The position numbers were made by a program, and so were the translations under genes. The notes under the pieces were generated by a model, which worked only from the letters and a program-made list of their open reading frames with translations, was not told the origin of the DNA and made no database searches. This document shows positions 48,002 to 55,549 of a stretch of 64,000 nt of DNA, piece by piece (positions within the stretch are counted from its first letter, which is position 1; every line of letters begins with the position of its first letter). The DNA is from Runella defluvii (GTDB lineage: Bacteria; Bacteroidota; Bacteroidia; Cytophagales; Spirosomataceae): assembly GCF_014195535.1 (NCBI RefSeq), contig NZ_JACIBY010000005.1, forward strand, positions 245,807-309,806, given 5' to 3'.

Positions 48002-48173
48002 GGGTTTTGAGAAACCCTTAGCACGCGAGAGCGGGTTTTGAGAAAACCTTAGCACACGAGAGCGGGTTTTGAGAAAACCTCAGCACACAAGAGAGCGGGT
48101 TTTGAGAAAACCTTAGCACACGAGAGGCGGGTTTTGAGAAAACCTCCACACAAGAGAAACCCTTAGCACACGA
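48002..48173. repeat. Array of five hairpins, about 31-33 bp apart (minus-strand CTCA type)
   Basis: Copies start at 48002, 48033, 48064, 48097 and 48129. The first is GGGTTT-TGAG-AAACCC (minus strand loop CTCA). The others are GGGTTTTGAGAAAACC. Between them lies CTTAGCACACGAGAGC or a close variant. A partial sixth unit (48153-48173) runs into the 3' end of the aldolase gene and supplies its stop codon. No cas gene is present. Confidence 0.9.
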
Positions 48174-48819
48174 GCGCTAGGGCGTTCTTTACGCGATGTT
48201 CGAGGGCTTCCCAGTCTTTCTTTTGGAGAATTTCGGGGGTAAGCAAGCGCGAGCCAATACCTACCGCATCCGCCCCTGCGCCAAACCACGTACTTAGGCT
48301 TTCTTCGGTTGGTTCTACGCCGCCCGTCACCAGTACGGTCGTCCAGGGCATGGGTGCTTTTAGGGCTTTCACAAACGAAGGCCCAAGTGTGTCGCCTGGA
48401 AACAGTTTGATGATTTCTACGCCCCACGACTCCGCCGTTGAGATTTCGGTCAACGTGGCACAGCCTGGCAAATAGCCTATTTTTCGGAGGTTGCACACTT
48501 TGGCAACGTCGGCATCAAAACTTGGGCTGACGATAAAATTAGCGCCTAACTGCAAATACAAAGCCGCCGTAGCAGGGTCGATGATAGTTCCCACGCCCAA
48601 AATCAAATCGGGATAATCGGTACGGGCGGTTTTTACCAACTCCGCAAACAATTCATGGGCAAAATCTCCACGGTTGGTCAGTTCAAATACCCGAATTCCA
48701 GCCTTATAACAAGCGCTTAGGACGTTTTTGCAAACATCAAGGTCTTGGCTGCTGAAAAGGGGAACAATAGGAACATCGAGTAAGGTTTGATATACGTGAA
48801 GACGAGAAAAACGAGCCAT
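48163..48819 (-). CDS. eda: KDPG/KHG aldolase (2-keto-3-deoxy-6-phosphogluconate aldolase)
   Basis: The protein has 218 residues. The family motifs are 'VFELTNRGD' with the catalytic Glu, 'LGVGTIIDPATAALYLQLGA', 'FIVSPSFDADVAKVCN', and 'EIIKLFPGDTLGPSFVKAL' with the Schiff-base lysine. It splits KDPG to pyruvate and glyceraldehyde 3-phosphate, or related keto acids. Its last codons (…LALVC, stop) fall in the hairpin repeat array, so the end may have been reshaped by the repeat. No edd or kdgK is adjacent. Confidence 0.92.
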   Translation of the reverse strand: MARFSRLHVYQTLLDVPIVPLFSSQDLDVCKNVLSACYKAGIRVFELTNRGDFAHELFAELVKTARTDYPDLILGVGTIIDPATAALYLQLGANFIVSPSFDADVAKVCNLRKIGYLPGCATLTEISTAESWGVEIIKLFPGDTLGPSFVKALKAPMPWTTVLVTGGVEPTEESLSTWFGAGADAVGIGSRLLTPEILQKKDWEALEHRVKNALALVC

Positions 48820-48919
48820 GTGTAGATAGTTTTTTGAGGAATCGTAATTTGATTAACTTTTTCAGAACAATTTACGGTAAGTTTTGAGTTACATTTAAAA
48901 ATATTTTCTCCAAAACTCT

Positions 48920-49444
48920 ATGATTACCATTGTTGTAGGTACAAATCGCCGCCGTTCTAAATCGAAGCAGGTGGCTACTTTTTACCAAACCCTGCTCTCT
49001 GAACTCCATACCGAAAGTCAGATTTTAGATATTGCAGACCTGCCCGATGATTTCATTCGATCGGCTTTATACGAAAACAACGGCAAAAATGAGTCTTTTA
49101 ATGTATATCGCCAACTAATGAAGGAATCTGATAAATATGTTTTCATCGTCCCCGAGTACAACGGTTCTTTTCCTGGGGCGCTCAAAGTATTTATCGACGG
49201 GCTTGGCTACCCTAGCGAGCTGCTCCACAAGAAGGCAGCGTTGGTCGGAATTTCGGATGGCGTACAAGGGTCAGCTTTGGCACTGAGCCACTTAATCGAC
49301 GTCTTTAGCTATTTGGGAATGCACGTACTTGCCCAGCGGGTCAAAATTCCGTTTATGAAAAAGAACTTTGTCGATGGGGAAGTCATTGACCCGCTCATCA
49401 ATAAACTCCTCCGCGAACAAGCCGAATTATTGGTTAAATTTTAA
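48920..49444 (+). CDS. NADPH-dependent FMN reductase family protein
   Basis: The protein has 174 residues with a flavodoxin-like fold: 'IVVGTNRRRSKSKQVATFYQ' for the FMN phosphate, and 'FIVPEYNGSFPGALKVFIDG', the diagnostic flavin-binding block. It is probably a quinone, azo or flavin reductase in the cytoplasm. It is divergent from the aldolase gene, which starts 100 bp away, and converges on ileS. Confidence 0.9.
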   Translation: MITIVVGTNRRRSKSKQVATFYQTLLSELHTESQILDIADLPDDFIRSALYENNGKNESFNVYRQLMKESDKYVFIVPEYNGSFPGALKVFIDGLGYPSELLHKKAALVGISDGVQGSALALSHLIDVFSYLGMHVLAQRVKIPFMKKNFVDGEVIDPLINKLLREQAELLVKF

Positions 49445-49446
49445 GG

Positions 49447-49478
49447 CATTGCGTTCGGGTGATAGCCCGAACGCAATG
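49447..49478. terminator. Bidirectional hairpin between FMN reductase gene and ileS
   Basis: CATTGCGTTCGGG (49447-49459) and CCCGAACGCAATG (49466-49478), with a TGATAG loop. It lies between two convergent genes, but the flanking T-runs are weak. Confidence 0.65.
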
Positions 49479-49484
49479 GGTAAT

Positions 49485-52400
49485 TTATACTACTTCAATC
49501 TTCACTTTGAGTAAAAACTCATCCATTTCGATTTCGGAAGCGCTGCCGTTGAGGTCAGCAACGAGGTCGAGTTGAACGGCTTGAACTTCTTGGCAGATGT
49601 AGCTTTTGTTGGTCGCAACGGCGTCGGCAAGCTCGGCATTGTTGTTTTCCAACTGAATAGCGATTTTGTCCGTTACTTCAAAACCACTGTCTTTACGGAG
49701 GTTTTGGATGCGGTTTACTACGTCACGCGCAATTCCTTCACGGCGCAATTCGTCGGTGATGGTCACGTCCAACGCCACGGTGAGGCTGCCTTGGCTTGCT
49801 ACCAACCAACCTGGAACGTCTTCGGTCAAAATTTCGATTTCGGCCAAAAGAATTTCAAACGTCGTATCGCCGCCAGTAAGAGTCACTTGTCCGTTTCTTT
49901 CAATTTCACGGATTTGTTCTTCATTCATGGCGTTGATTACTTCGCCCACTGCCTTCATATTTTTGCCGTACTTAGGCCCAAGCGCCTTGAAGTTTGGCTT
50001 GATTTTCTTCTTCAAAATTCCCGAATCATCGCTCACAAACTCAACGCCCTTTACGTTGACCTCGCTCATGATGATAGGCGCTACGTGCTCGATTTGCTCC
50101 CGAACTTTGTCGCTCAAGACAGGAATCAACACTTTGGTCAACGGTTGACGCACCTTGATTTTGTGTCCTTTCCGCAACGAGTGTACCAACGAACAAATGT
50201 CTTGTGCCAACTGCATCGATTGCTCCAACTCGGCATCTACCCAGAACTCGTCGTACGTATGCCATTCAGTAAAATGCACCGATTCGTGTTTGAACGGCGT
50301 ATTTTTCTCAATCGACTCAGCACGTACGTGGTCGGTGAGGTTACGGTACAGCCAATCGGCAAAGAAAGGCGCAATTGGCGACATCAACTGTGCTACTGCC
50401 GCCAAACAATGTTGGAGGGTTTCGTACGCAGCGCGCTTGTCGTCCGTCATTTCTCCTTGCCAAAAACGGCGGCGGTTGAGACGAACGTACCAGTTAGAAA
50501 GGTCGTCACACACAAAATCTTGAATCAAACGTCCCGCTTTTGTAGGATTGTATCCATCAAACTGCTCACCCACGTTTTTCACAAGGGTATAAACTTTTGA
50601 AATAATCCAACGGTCGAGTTCGCTCAGTTGTTCGCGCGGAACGCGGTTAAACTGCTCCACTTTGTAACCATCGAGGTTGGCGTACAACGCAAAGAAGTTA
50701 TAGGTATTGAACAACGTTCCAAAGAATTTACGCTGTACTTCGGCGATGCCGTCGAGGTTAAACTTGAGGTTATCCCACGGTTCGGCATTCGTAATCATGT
50801 ACCAGCGCGTCGCATCGGGGCCGTATTTGTCAATCGTTTCAAAAGGGTCGATGGCATTGCCCAAACGTTTCGACATTTTATTGCCGTTTTTGTCCAACAC
50901 CAAGCCCGTCGAAACTACGTTTTCAAACGATACTGAATCAAATAATAAACCTGCGATGGCGTGGAGGGTAAAGAACCAACCGCGCGTTTGGTCAACTCCT
51001 TCCGAAATAAAATCAGCTGGGAACGACGTTTTGCTTTCGCTTGCCGTACCGCCCATGCTTTGCGGATACTTGTCGAGGTTCTCAAACGGGAAGTGGAACT
51101 GCGCATACGGCATCGCTCCCGAGTCAAACCACACGTCGATGAGGTCAGGCTCGCGGAACATCACTTTGCCCGAGGCCGATACCAAAAAGATTTCGTCAAC
51201 GTAGGGGCGGTGCAAATCAAAGGCTTCCGTTCCTTTTGATTGCAAGAAAGACGCATTCTTGGCTTGTTGCTCAGGGCTAAGAGCGCCGCTGTCAATCGCC
51301 TTTTGGAGTTCATTGGTCAGTTCTTCCACCGACCCGATGCAAGCTTCTTCGCCCGTTTCGCTGCGCCAAATCGGCAGGGGTGTACCCCAGTAGCGGCTAC
51401 GGCTAAGGTTCCAGTCCACGAGGTTTTCGAGCCAGTTTCCAAAACGCCCCGTTCCTGTGCTTTCAGGGTTCCAATTGATGGTTTTGTTGAGTTCTACCAA
51501 GCGGTCTTTTTTCTTGGTCGTAGCAATAAACCAGCTATCGAGTGGGTAGTACAATACGGGCTTGTCTGTACGCCAGCAGTGTGGGTAAGGGTGCTCGTAT
51601 TTTTCCACTTTAAACGCCCGATTTTCTTCTTTCAATTTGATGGCGATAAGCACATCCGTCGGGCGAAAATCAGGCTCATTGCGTTCTTCGGTCGAGTAAT
51701 ATTCTTCTTTGACAAACCGTCCGCCAAATTCGCCTACTTCTTTGACAAAACGCCCTTGGCGGTCAACGATGGGTACTTCTTTGCCGCTTTCGTCGCGCAC
51801 CATGATGGCAGGCACGCCGTTGGCTTTCGCCACGCGGAAGTCATCCGCGCCAAACGTTGGAGAGGTATGCACAACGCCCGTACCGTCTTCGGTCGTAACG
51901 AAATCGCCCAAAATAACGCGAAAAGCTTTATCCGCATCTTGGAGCGGCTGCACGTAAGGCAACAATTGCTCGTACTGAATGTCTTCGAGGTGTTCGCCTT
52001 TGAATTCCATCAATACCGACCAAGGTATGACTTTATCGCCGTCTTTGTAGGCTGCGAAATCGCCATCTTTGCCTTTTTCTGAGAAATATTTCCCCACCAA
52101 ATCTTTCGCCAACACCACATTGATGGGCAAGAACGTATATGGATTAAAGGTTTTGATAAGGACGTACGTAATGTCTTTTCCAACCGTCAAGGCCGAATTC
52201 GCAGGAAGCGTCCAAGGGGTTGTCGTCCATGCCAAAATATATACCTCATCGCTGTCGGCCGTGTCAAACAAATAGGCTGATTTACCCGTTAGTTTCACTT
52301 TGAACTGGGCAACGATGGTCGTATCTTTTACATCTTTATACGTACCAGGCTGGTTCAACTCGTGCGAACTAAGCCCCGTACCCGCCGCTGGAGAATACGG

Positions 52401-52937
52401 CTGAATGGTATAGCCTTTGTACAAAAGACCTTGGTCATACAGCTGCTTGAGCAACCACCAAAGCGTTTCGATGTAGTCGTTTTTGTAGGTCACGTACGGG
52501 TCGTCCATGTCCACCCAATACCCCATTTTTTCGGTCATGGTGAGCCACAAATCGGTAAAACGCATGACGGCCTCACGGCATTTTTTGTTGTAATCTTCGA
52601 TGCTGATTTTTACCCCAATGTCGTCTTTGCGAATGCCCAATTCTTTTTCTACTTGAAGCTCAATCGGCAGGCCGTGCGTATCCCAGCCCCCTTTGCGTTT
52701 CACTTGGTAGCCTTGAAGGGTTTTATAGCGGCAGAAAATATCTTTGATGGTACGGGCCATCACGTGGTGAATCCCAGGCGTCCCGTTGGCCGATGGGGGG
52801 CCTTCGTAAAACGTAAACGACGGTGACCCTTCCCGTACTTCGACTGATTTTTCAAATATTTGATTTTCTTTCCAGAACTGCAGGATTTCTTTCCCCACCT
52901 GCGCGTAGTCCAGACCTTTATACTCTTTGTAGTTCAT
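49485..52937 (-). CDS. ileS: Isoleucyl-tRNA synthetase, long (type 2-like) form
   Basis: The protein has 1150 residues, longer than the about 940 of E. coli IleS. The first class I signature reads 'GTPGIHHVMAR' in place of HIGH, and the second is 'NKMSKRLGN'. The large editing domain lies between ('AWTTTPWTLPANSALTVG', 'HTSPTFGADDF'). The C-terminal part holds the anticodon-binding helices and a long extension. Length and signature suggest the eukaryote-like IleRS2 class, which is often less sensitive to mupirocin (family knowledge). The upstream leader has GATAAC repeats. Confidence 0.96.
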   Translation of the reverse strand: MNYKEYKGLDYAQVGKEILQFWKENQIFEKSVEVREGSPSFTFYEGPPSANGTPGIHHVMARTIKDIFCRYKTLQGYQVKRKGGWDTHGLPIELQVEKELGIRKDDIGVKISIEDYNKKCREAVMRFTDLWLTMTEKMGYWVDMDDPYVTYKNDYIETLWWLLKQLYDQGLLYKGYTIQPYSPAAGTGLSSHELNQPGTYKDVKDTTIVAQFKVKLTGKSAYLFDTADSDEVYILAWTTTPWTLPANSALTVGKDITYVLIKTFNPYTFLPINVVLAKDLVGKYFSEKGKDGDFAAYKDGDKVIPWSVLMEFKGEHLEDIQYEQLLPYVQPLQDADKAFRVILGDFVTTEDGTGVVHTSPTFGADDFRVAKANGVPAIMVRDESGKEVPIVDRQGRFVKEVGEFGGRFVKEEYYSTEERNEPDFRPTDVLIAIKLKEENRAFKVEKYEHPYPHCWRTDKPVLYYPLDSWFIATTKKKDRLVELNKTINWNPESTGTGRFGNWLENLVDWNLSRSRYWGTPLPIWRSETGEEACIGSVEELTNELQKAIDSGALSPEQQAKNASFLQSKGTEAFDLHRPYVDEIFLVSASGKVMFREPDLIDVWFDSGAMPYAQFHFPFENLDKYPQSMGGTASESKTSFPADFISEGVDQTRGWFFTLHAIAGLLFDSVSFENVVSTGLVLDKNGNKMSKRLGNAIDPFETIDKYGPDATRWYMITNAEPWDNLKFNLDGIAEVQRKFFGTLFNTYNFFALYANLDGYKVEQFNRVPREQLSELDRWIISKVYTLVKNVGEQFDGYNPTKAGRLIQDFVCDDLSNWYVRLNRRRFWQGEMTDDKRAAYETLQHCLAAVAQLMSPIAPFFADWLYRNLTDHVRAESIEKNTPFKHESVHFTEWHTYDEFWVDAELEQSMQLAQDICSLVHSLRKGHKIKVRQPLTKVLIPVLSDKVREQIEHVAPIIMSEVNVKGVEFVSDDSGILKKKIKPNFKALGPKYGKNMKAVGEVINAMNEEQIREIERNGQVTLTGGDTTFEILLAEIEILTEDVPGWLVASQGSLTVALDVTITDELRREGIARDVVNRIQNLRKDSGFEVTDKIAIQLENNNAELADAVATNKSYICQEVQAVQLDLVADLNGSASEIEMDEFLLKVKIEVV

Positions 52938-53065
52938 TGGGCAATTTTTTTAAATTGCCGTTAACCGTTAGCCGTTAATAGTAAACCGCATATTCTACGG
53001 ATAACTGATAACCGATAACCGATAACGGCTTCAATTAAGAACCACAAAGGTAGGAATTTTTTGGC
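52938..53065. repeat. Short GATAAC/CGTTAA repeats upstream of ileS
   Basis: The segment has CCGTTAACCGTTAGCCGTTA at about 52963-52978 and ATAACTGATAACCGATAACC further on, which can partly pair with each other. A related GATAACTGATAACG string occurs upstream of atpD (about 41253-41266). Confidence 0.55.
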
Positions 53066-53782
53066 TTAATCTGGCTTTACGGTGCTTCCGCCCGAAATAT
53101 TGGAGCGCAATTCGGGCGTGCCACGGTAGCGTAATGTACTGCCTCCGCTGGCGTTGACTCTCAAGGTTTTGCCCACCAGTACGCGCGCGGTACTTGCACC
53201 CGAAAGGTCTAAATCAACGTTGTCAACGGGGTAATCGAAGGCGTCAACGCGCGACGCACCTGACAATTCGCCCGCAATCGTAAGCCCTTGCCCGTGTAAA
53301 ACAAGGTCTGATGCCCCCGAAAGATCCACATTGATACGATCCCAATCACTATCAATCACCGACTTAGAAGCGCCCGATAATTCGACGTCGAGCGTACGGC
53401 CGTTGGTAAAACCTTCGATGGTCGAAGTTGTAGCTCCTGAGAAATCAACCTCAGTAAGGGTAGGCATCGTAATGTCCACTTCCATGTCGTAGCGGCGAAC
53501 GCGCCAATTGCGGTATTTCATCACCAACTTACCTGAGCGGTCAACATACACGTCCAAATCTTGAACGTCGCGGCGGTCGCCCCGCACCGAAATGCTAAAC
53601 TGCCCCGACTGCCGAACGCGCACATCAAAGGCATTGCCCATTTCGAGCTGGTCAAAATCGCGGAGATTGAAAGTTTGGGACGTAGGATCAAGGGGCGTAA
53701 GTGTGCCTTCTGAGATAAAAACACACGATTGAGCAAATAGGGCAAGAAGCGCAAACAAAAAGATGACTAATGACTTTTTCAT
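53066..53782 (-). CDS. DUF2807 (head GIN domain) putative autotransporter adhesin-like protein
   Basis: The protein has 238 residues. The N-terminal signal region carries 'LFAQSCVF', a possible lipobox (Cys20). The rest is a right-handed beta-helix built of short repeats such as 'VDFSGATTSTIEGF', 'VELSGASKSVID', 'VDLSGASDLVLHG' and 'LDLSGASTARVLVG'. The 'LSGAS' ladder and C-terminal 'NISGGSTVKPD' are typical of DUF2807 proteins. They are anchored in the envelope and have no known enzyme activity. Confidence 0.88.
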   Translation of the reverse strand: MKKSLVIFLFALLALFAQSCVFISEGTLTPLDPTSQTFNLRDFDQLEMGNAFDVRVRQSGQFSISVRGDRRDVQDLDVYVDRSGKLVMKYRNWRVRRYDMEVDITMPTLTEVDFSGATTSTIEGFTNGRTLDVELSGASKSVIDSDWDRINVDLSGASDLVLHGQGLTIAGELSGASRVDAFDYPVDNVDLDLSGASTARVLVGKTLRVNASGGSTLRYRGTPELRSNISGGSTVKPD

Positions 53783-53828
53783 AGCTGTTCGAAACGTTTT
53801 TAATTGACTGTTTTGAAGCTATGACAAT

Positions 53829-53885
53829 TCACCGAAACACCACCCCTATGCGCACGTCAACATTTTCGTCAAGCAGCAGCTTCAT
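53829..53885 (-). pseudogene. Truncated DUF5615 toxin-like gene (18-codon remnant)
   Basis: Starting inside the end of the DUF433 gene, the minus strand reads MKLLLDENVDVRIGVVFR then stop. 'MKLLLDENV' is the usual start of DUF5615 PIN-like proteins, which commonly follow DUF433 genes with a short overlap. Only the first 18 codons remain; what follows has no recognisable continuation before the DUF2807 gene. The start overlaps the DUF433 gene by 17 bp. Confidence 0.55.
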
Positions 53886-54099
53886 AGTGATTAGTATAGG
53901 TATATAACAAATTGGCAGCCAACTCGATAACAGCCTCAGCTTGGTTACGAGTCACTGTAGGAAAACCTTCCAAAAAATCATCTAATGAACTGACTTCCAA
54001 ATAATCAAAAAGAGTTTTGATAGCGACTCTCGTACCCTTAAATACAGGTGTACCTGCCAGTATTTCACTACTGATTTCGATAACATCTTGTGCCTTCAT
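53869..54099 (-). CDS. DUF433 antitoxin-like protein
   Basis: The protein has 76 residues. 'ISSEILAGTPVFKGTRVAIK' and 'LFDYLEVSSLDDFLEGFPTV' are the characteristic DUF433 blocks, followed by a helix. DUF433 proteins are proposed DNA-binding antitoxins paired with DUF5615 PIN-like proteins. Here the partner survives only as an 18-codon stub, so this antitoxin is an orphan. It is 86 bp downstream of mscS on the same strand. Confidence 0.85.
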   Translation of the reverse strand: MKAQDVIEISSEILAGTPVFKGTRVAIKTLFDYLEVSSLDDFLEGFPTVTRNQAEAVIELAANLLYTYTNHYEAAA

Positions 54100-54185
54100 G
54101 TCTTTTTCTGGTTATAGTTAACAAAGATACCAAATTTCACAAAACAGATTACAACAAAGCTCCCCACCCACAGCTCGATCTTTAT

Positions 54186-55397
54186 TTAGGTCGTAGCCAT
54201 AGAAGGATACAGTTTGATTCCCTCTGCACGCAGGCGGTTGTTCATTTGTTGAATGACCTTCTCATAAACACCTCCGCTCAGTGCCGCAGGTGTTTGGTAC
54301 GACAAAGTGATTTCGAGGCGGTCGCCGTTCCAGTCGGTGACTTTTACATCGGGGGCAAGCTTCAATGTTTCATCGTTTAGCGTGCCCATTTGGTCCAAAA
54401 TAATGGCTTTTAGGTGCTCCGTATCTACGTCAGAAGTAGTAAAAATCTTCAGTACCCGTTTTTCGTATCCCGCTCGGGTATGGTTGATAATGGTGCTGTT
54501 GAGCAGCGGCCCGTTTGGAATCATTACCCGACGGCCATCACCCGTATCCAAAACGGTATTAAACATCAAAATATCACGCACTTGCCCCGTGTAGCCTTGG
54601 GCGGTGATTTTTTCTCCCACCTTAAATTGCTTCATCAACAAGATGATAAAGCCTCCCGCAAAATTGGATAAACTCCCCTGCAGGGCAAAACCAATGGCCA
54701 ACGTAGCCGCACTAAACAGGGCCACAATCCCCGTCACCCGAATCCCTAAAAAACCACCCGCAATCATAATGAGCGTAATTCGGAGGCTGATAAACAACAA
54801 ACTCTTTAAAAAACTCTTGACGGAGGGGTCGATGGTGCTGCGTTTATCGATAAACGACTTGAGCGGTTTATCCAAAAAATTAATGAGCCCAAATCCCAGA
54901 ATAAGTATCAGCGTCGCAATGCCCAATTTAATCCCCCAACCGACGGTCATTTCACCATATTCGACAAAATCGGCCTTCATACGGGCAATGTAAGATTTGG
55001 CGACTGAAGGGCAAACCGAGGTGTTCTCGTAAAAACGCAGTTCCTCAACAATGAGTTTTTCAGAACGATTGTCGTTAAAATATCCTTGTATTTCGACGTA
55101 CATTCTATTTTCACCCGTTTGTTTCACTTCTTGGTACGCCTCCATGAGGTCTTTGTAGGCTTTTTGGGGCAAAACGTGCACTATTTTCCCCGTCTTACAA
55201 TCACTGATGGTAGCCGTGTTATTAAGTTGAGAGAACATTCCTCGCATCGAAACACGGTTCAGGGTGTCCTCAGCAAAAGAAGGCAGTTTAATCCCAGAAA
55301 GTGACTGACTATGAACAACAAAGGAGCCAATTATCAAGAAAAAAAGGAAAGCAAATTGGGGTAATTTTGAACGTAGAAAAAACATAGGCAGCATCAT
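54186..55397 (-). CDS. MscS-family mechanosensitive channel
   Basis: The protein has 403 residues. An N-terminal signal or membrane segment ('FAFLFFLIIGSFVVHSQ') precedes a periplasmic domain of about 120 residues with two cysteines. Membrane helices start near 155 ('LGIATLILILGFGLINFL'). The pore helix is in 'AATLAIGFALQGSLSNFAGG', followed by the MscS beta domain 'VGEKITAQGYTGQVRDI' and 'PNGPLLNSTIINHT'. It opens under membrane tension to release solutes. The exported N-terminal domain is an addition compared with E. coli MscS. Confidence 0.92.
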   Translation of the reverse strand: MMLPMFFLRSKLPQFAFLFFLIIGSFVVHSQSLSGIKLPSFAEDTLNRVSMRGMFSQLNNTATISDCKTGKIVHVLPQKAYKDLMEAYQEVKQTGENRMYVEIQGYFNDNRSEKLIVEELRFYENTSVCPSVAKSYIARMKADFVEYGEMTVGWGIKLGIATLILILGFGLINFLDKPLKSFIDKRSTIDPSVKSFLKSLLFISLRITLIMIAGGFLGIRVTGIVALFSAATLAIGFALQGSLSNFAGGFIILLMKQFKVGEKITAQGYTGQVRDILMFNTVLDTGDGRRVMIPNGPLLNSTIINHTRAGYEKRVLKIFTTSDVDTEHLKAIILDQMGTLNDETLKLAPDVKVTDWNGDRLEITLSYQTPAALSGGVYEKVIQQMNNRLRAEGIKLYPSMATT

Positions 55398-55445
55398 TAA
55401 TCGTCGTTGGTAAGTATCAATAATAGCAAAAAAAATTATGCCAGC

Positions 55446-55477
55446 CCTTCTCGAAAGTTTTAAAACTTTCGAGAAGG
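55446..55477. repeat. Perfect 32-bp palindrome (TTAA centre)
   Basis: CCTTCTCGAAAGTTTT (55446-55461) and AAAACTTTCGAGAAGG (55462-55477). It matches the stem at 43181-43214 except for one compensated base pair (C-G there, T-A here) and the loop (CTGA there, TTAA here). Confidence 0.9.
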
Positions 55478-55489
55478 TAGCTTTTTTTC

Positions 55490-55523
55490 ACAAAAAAGAG
55501 TCGAGCAACTGCCCGACTCTTTT
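55490..55523 (-). terminator. Terminator after the M19 dipeptidase gene
   Basis: AAAAGAGTCG (55494-55503) and CGACTCTTTT (55514-55523), a 10-nt loop; on the minus strand it ends in six T. Confidence 0.85.
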
Positions 55524-55549
55524 CATTTTCGTTGTTGTCTCACTTACTT

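Noticed and set aside
48002-48173. CRISPR array
   Set aside because: Units are about 31-33 bp including the spacer, the short stretches between hairpins are also repeated, and no cas genes are near.
49572-50600. 342-codon frame opposite ileS
   Set aside because: It lies wholly within the highly conserved ileS gene, has no family likeness, and reflects the low stop frequency on the antisense strand.
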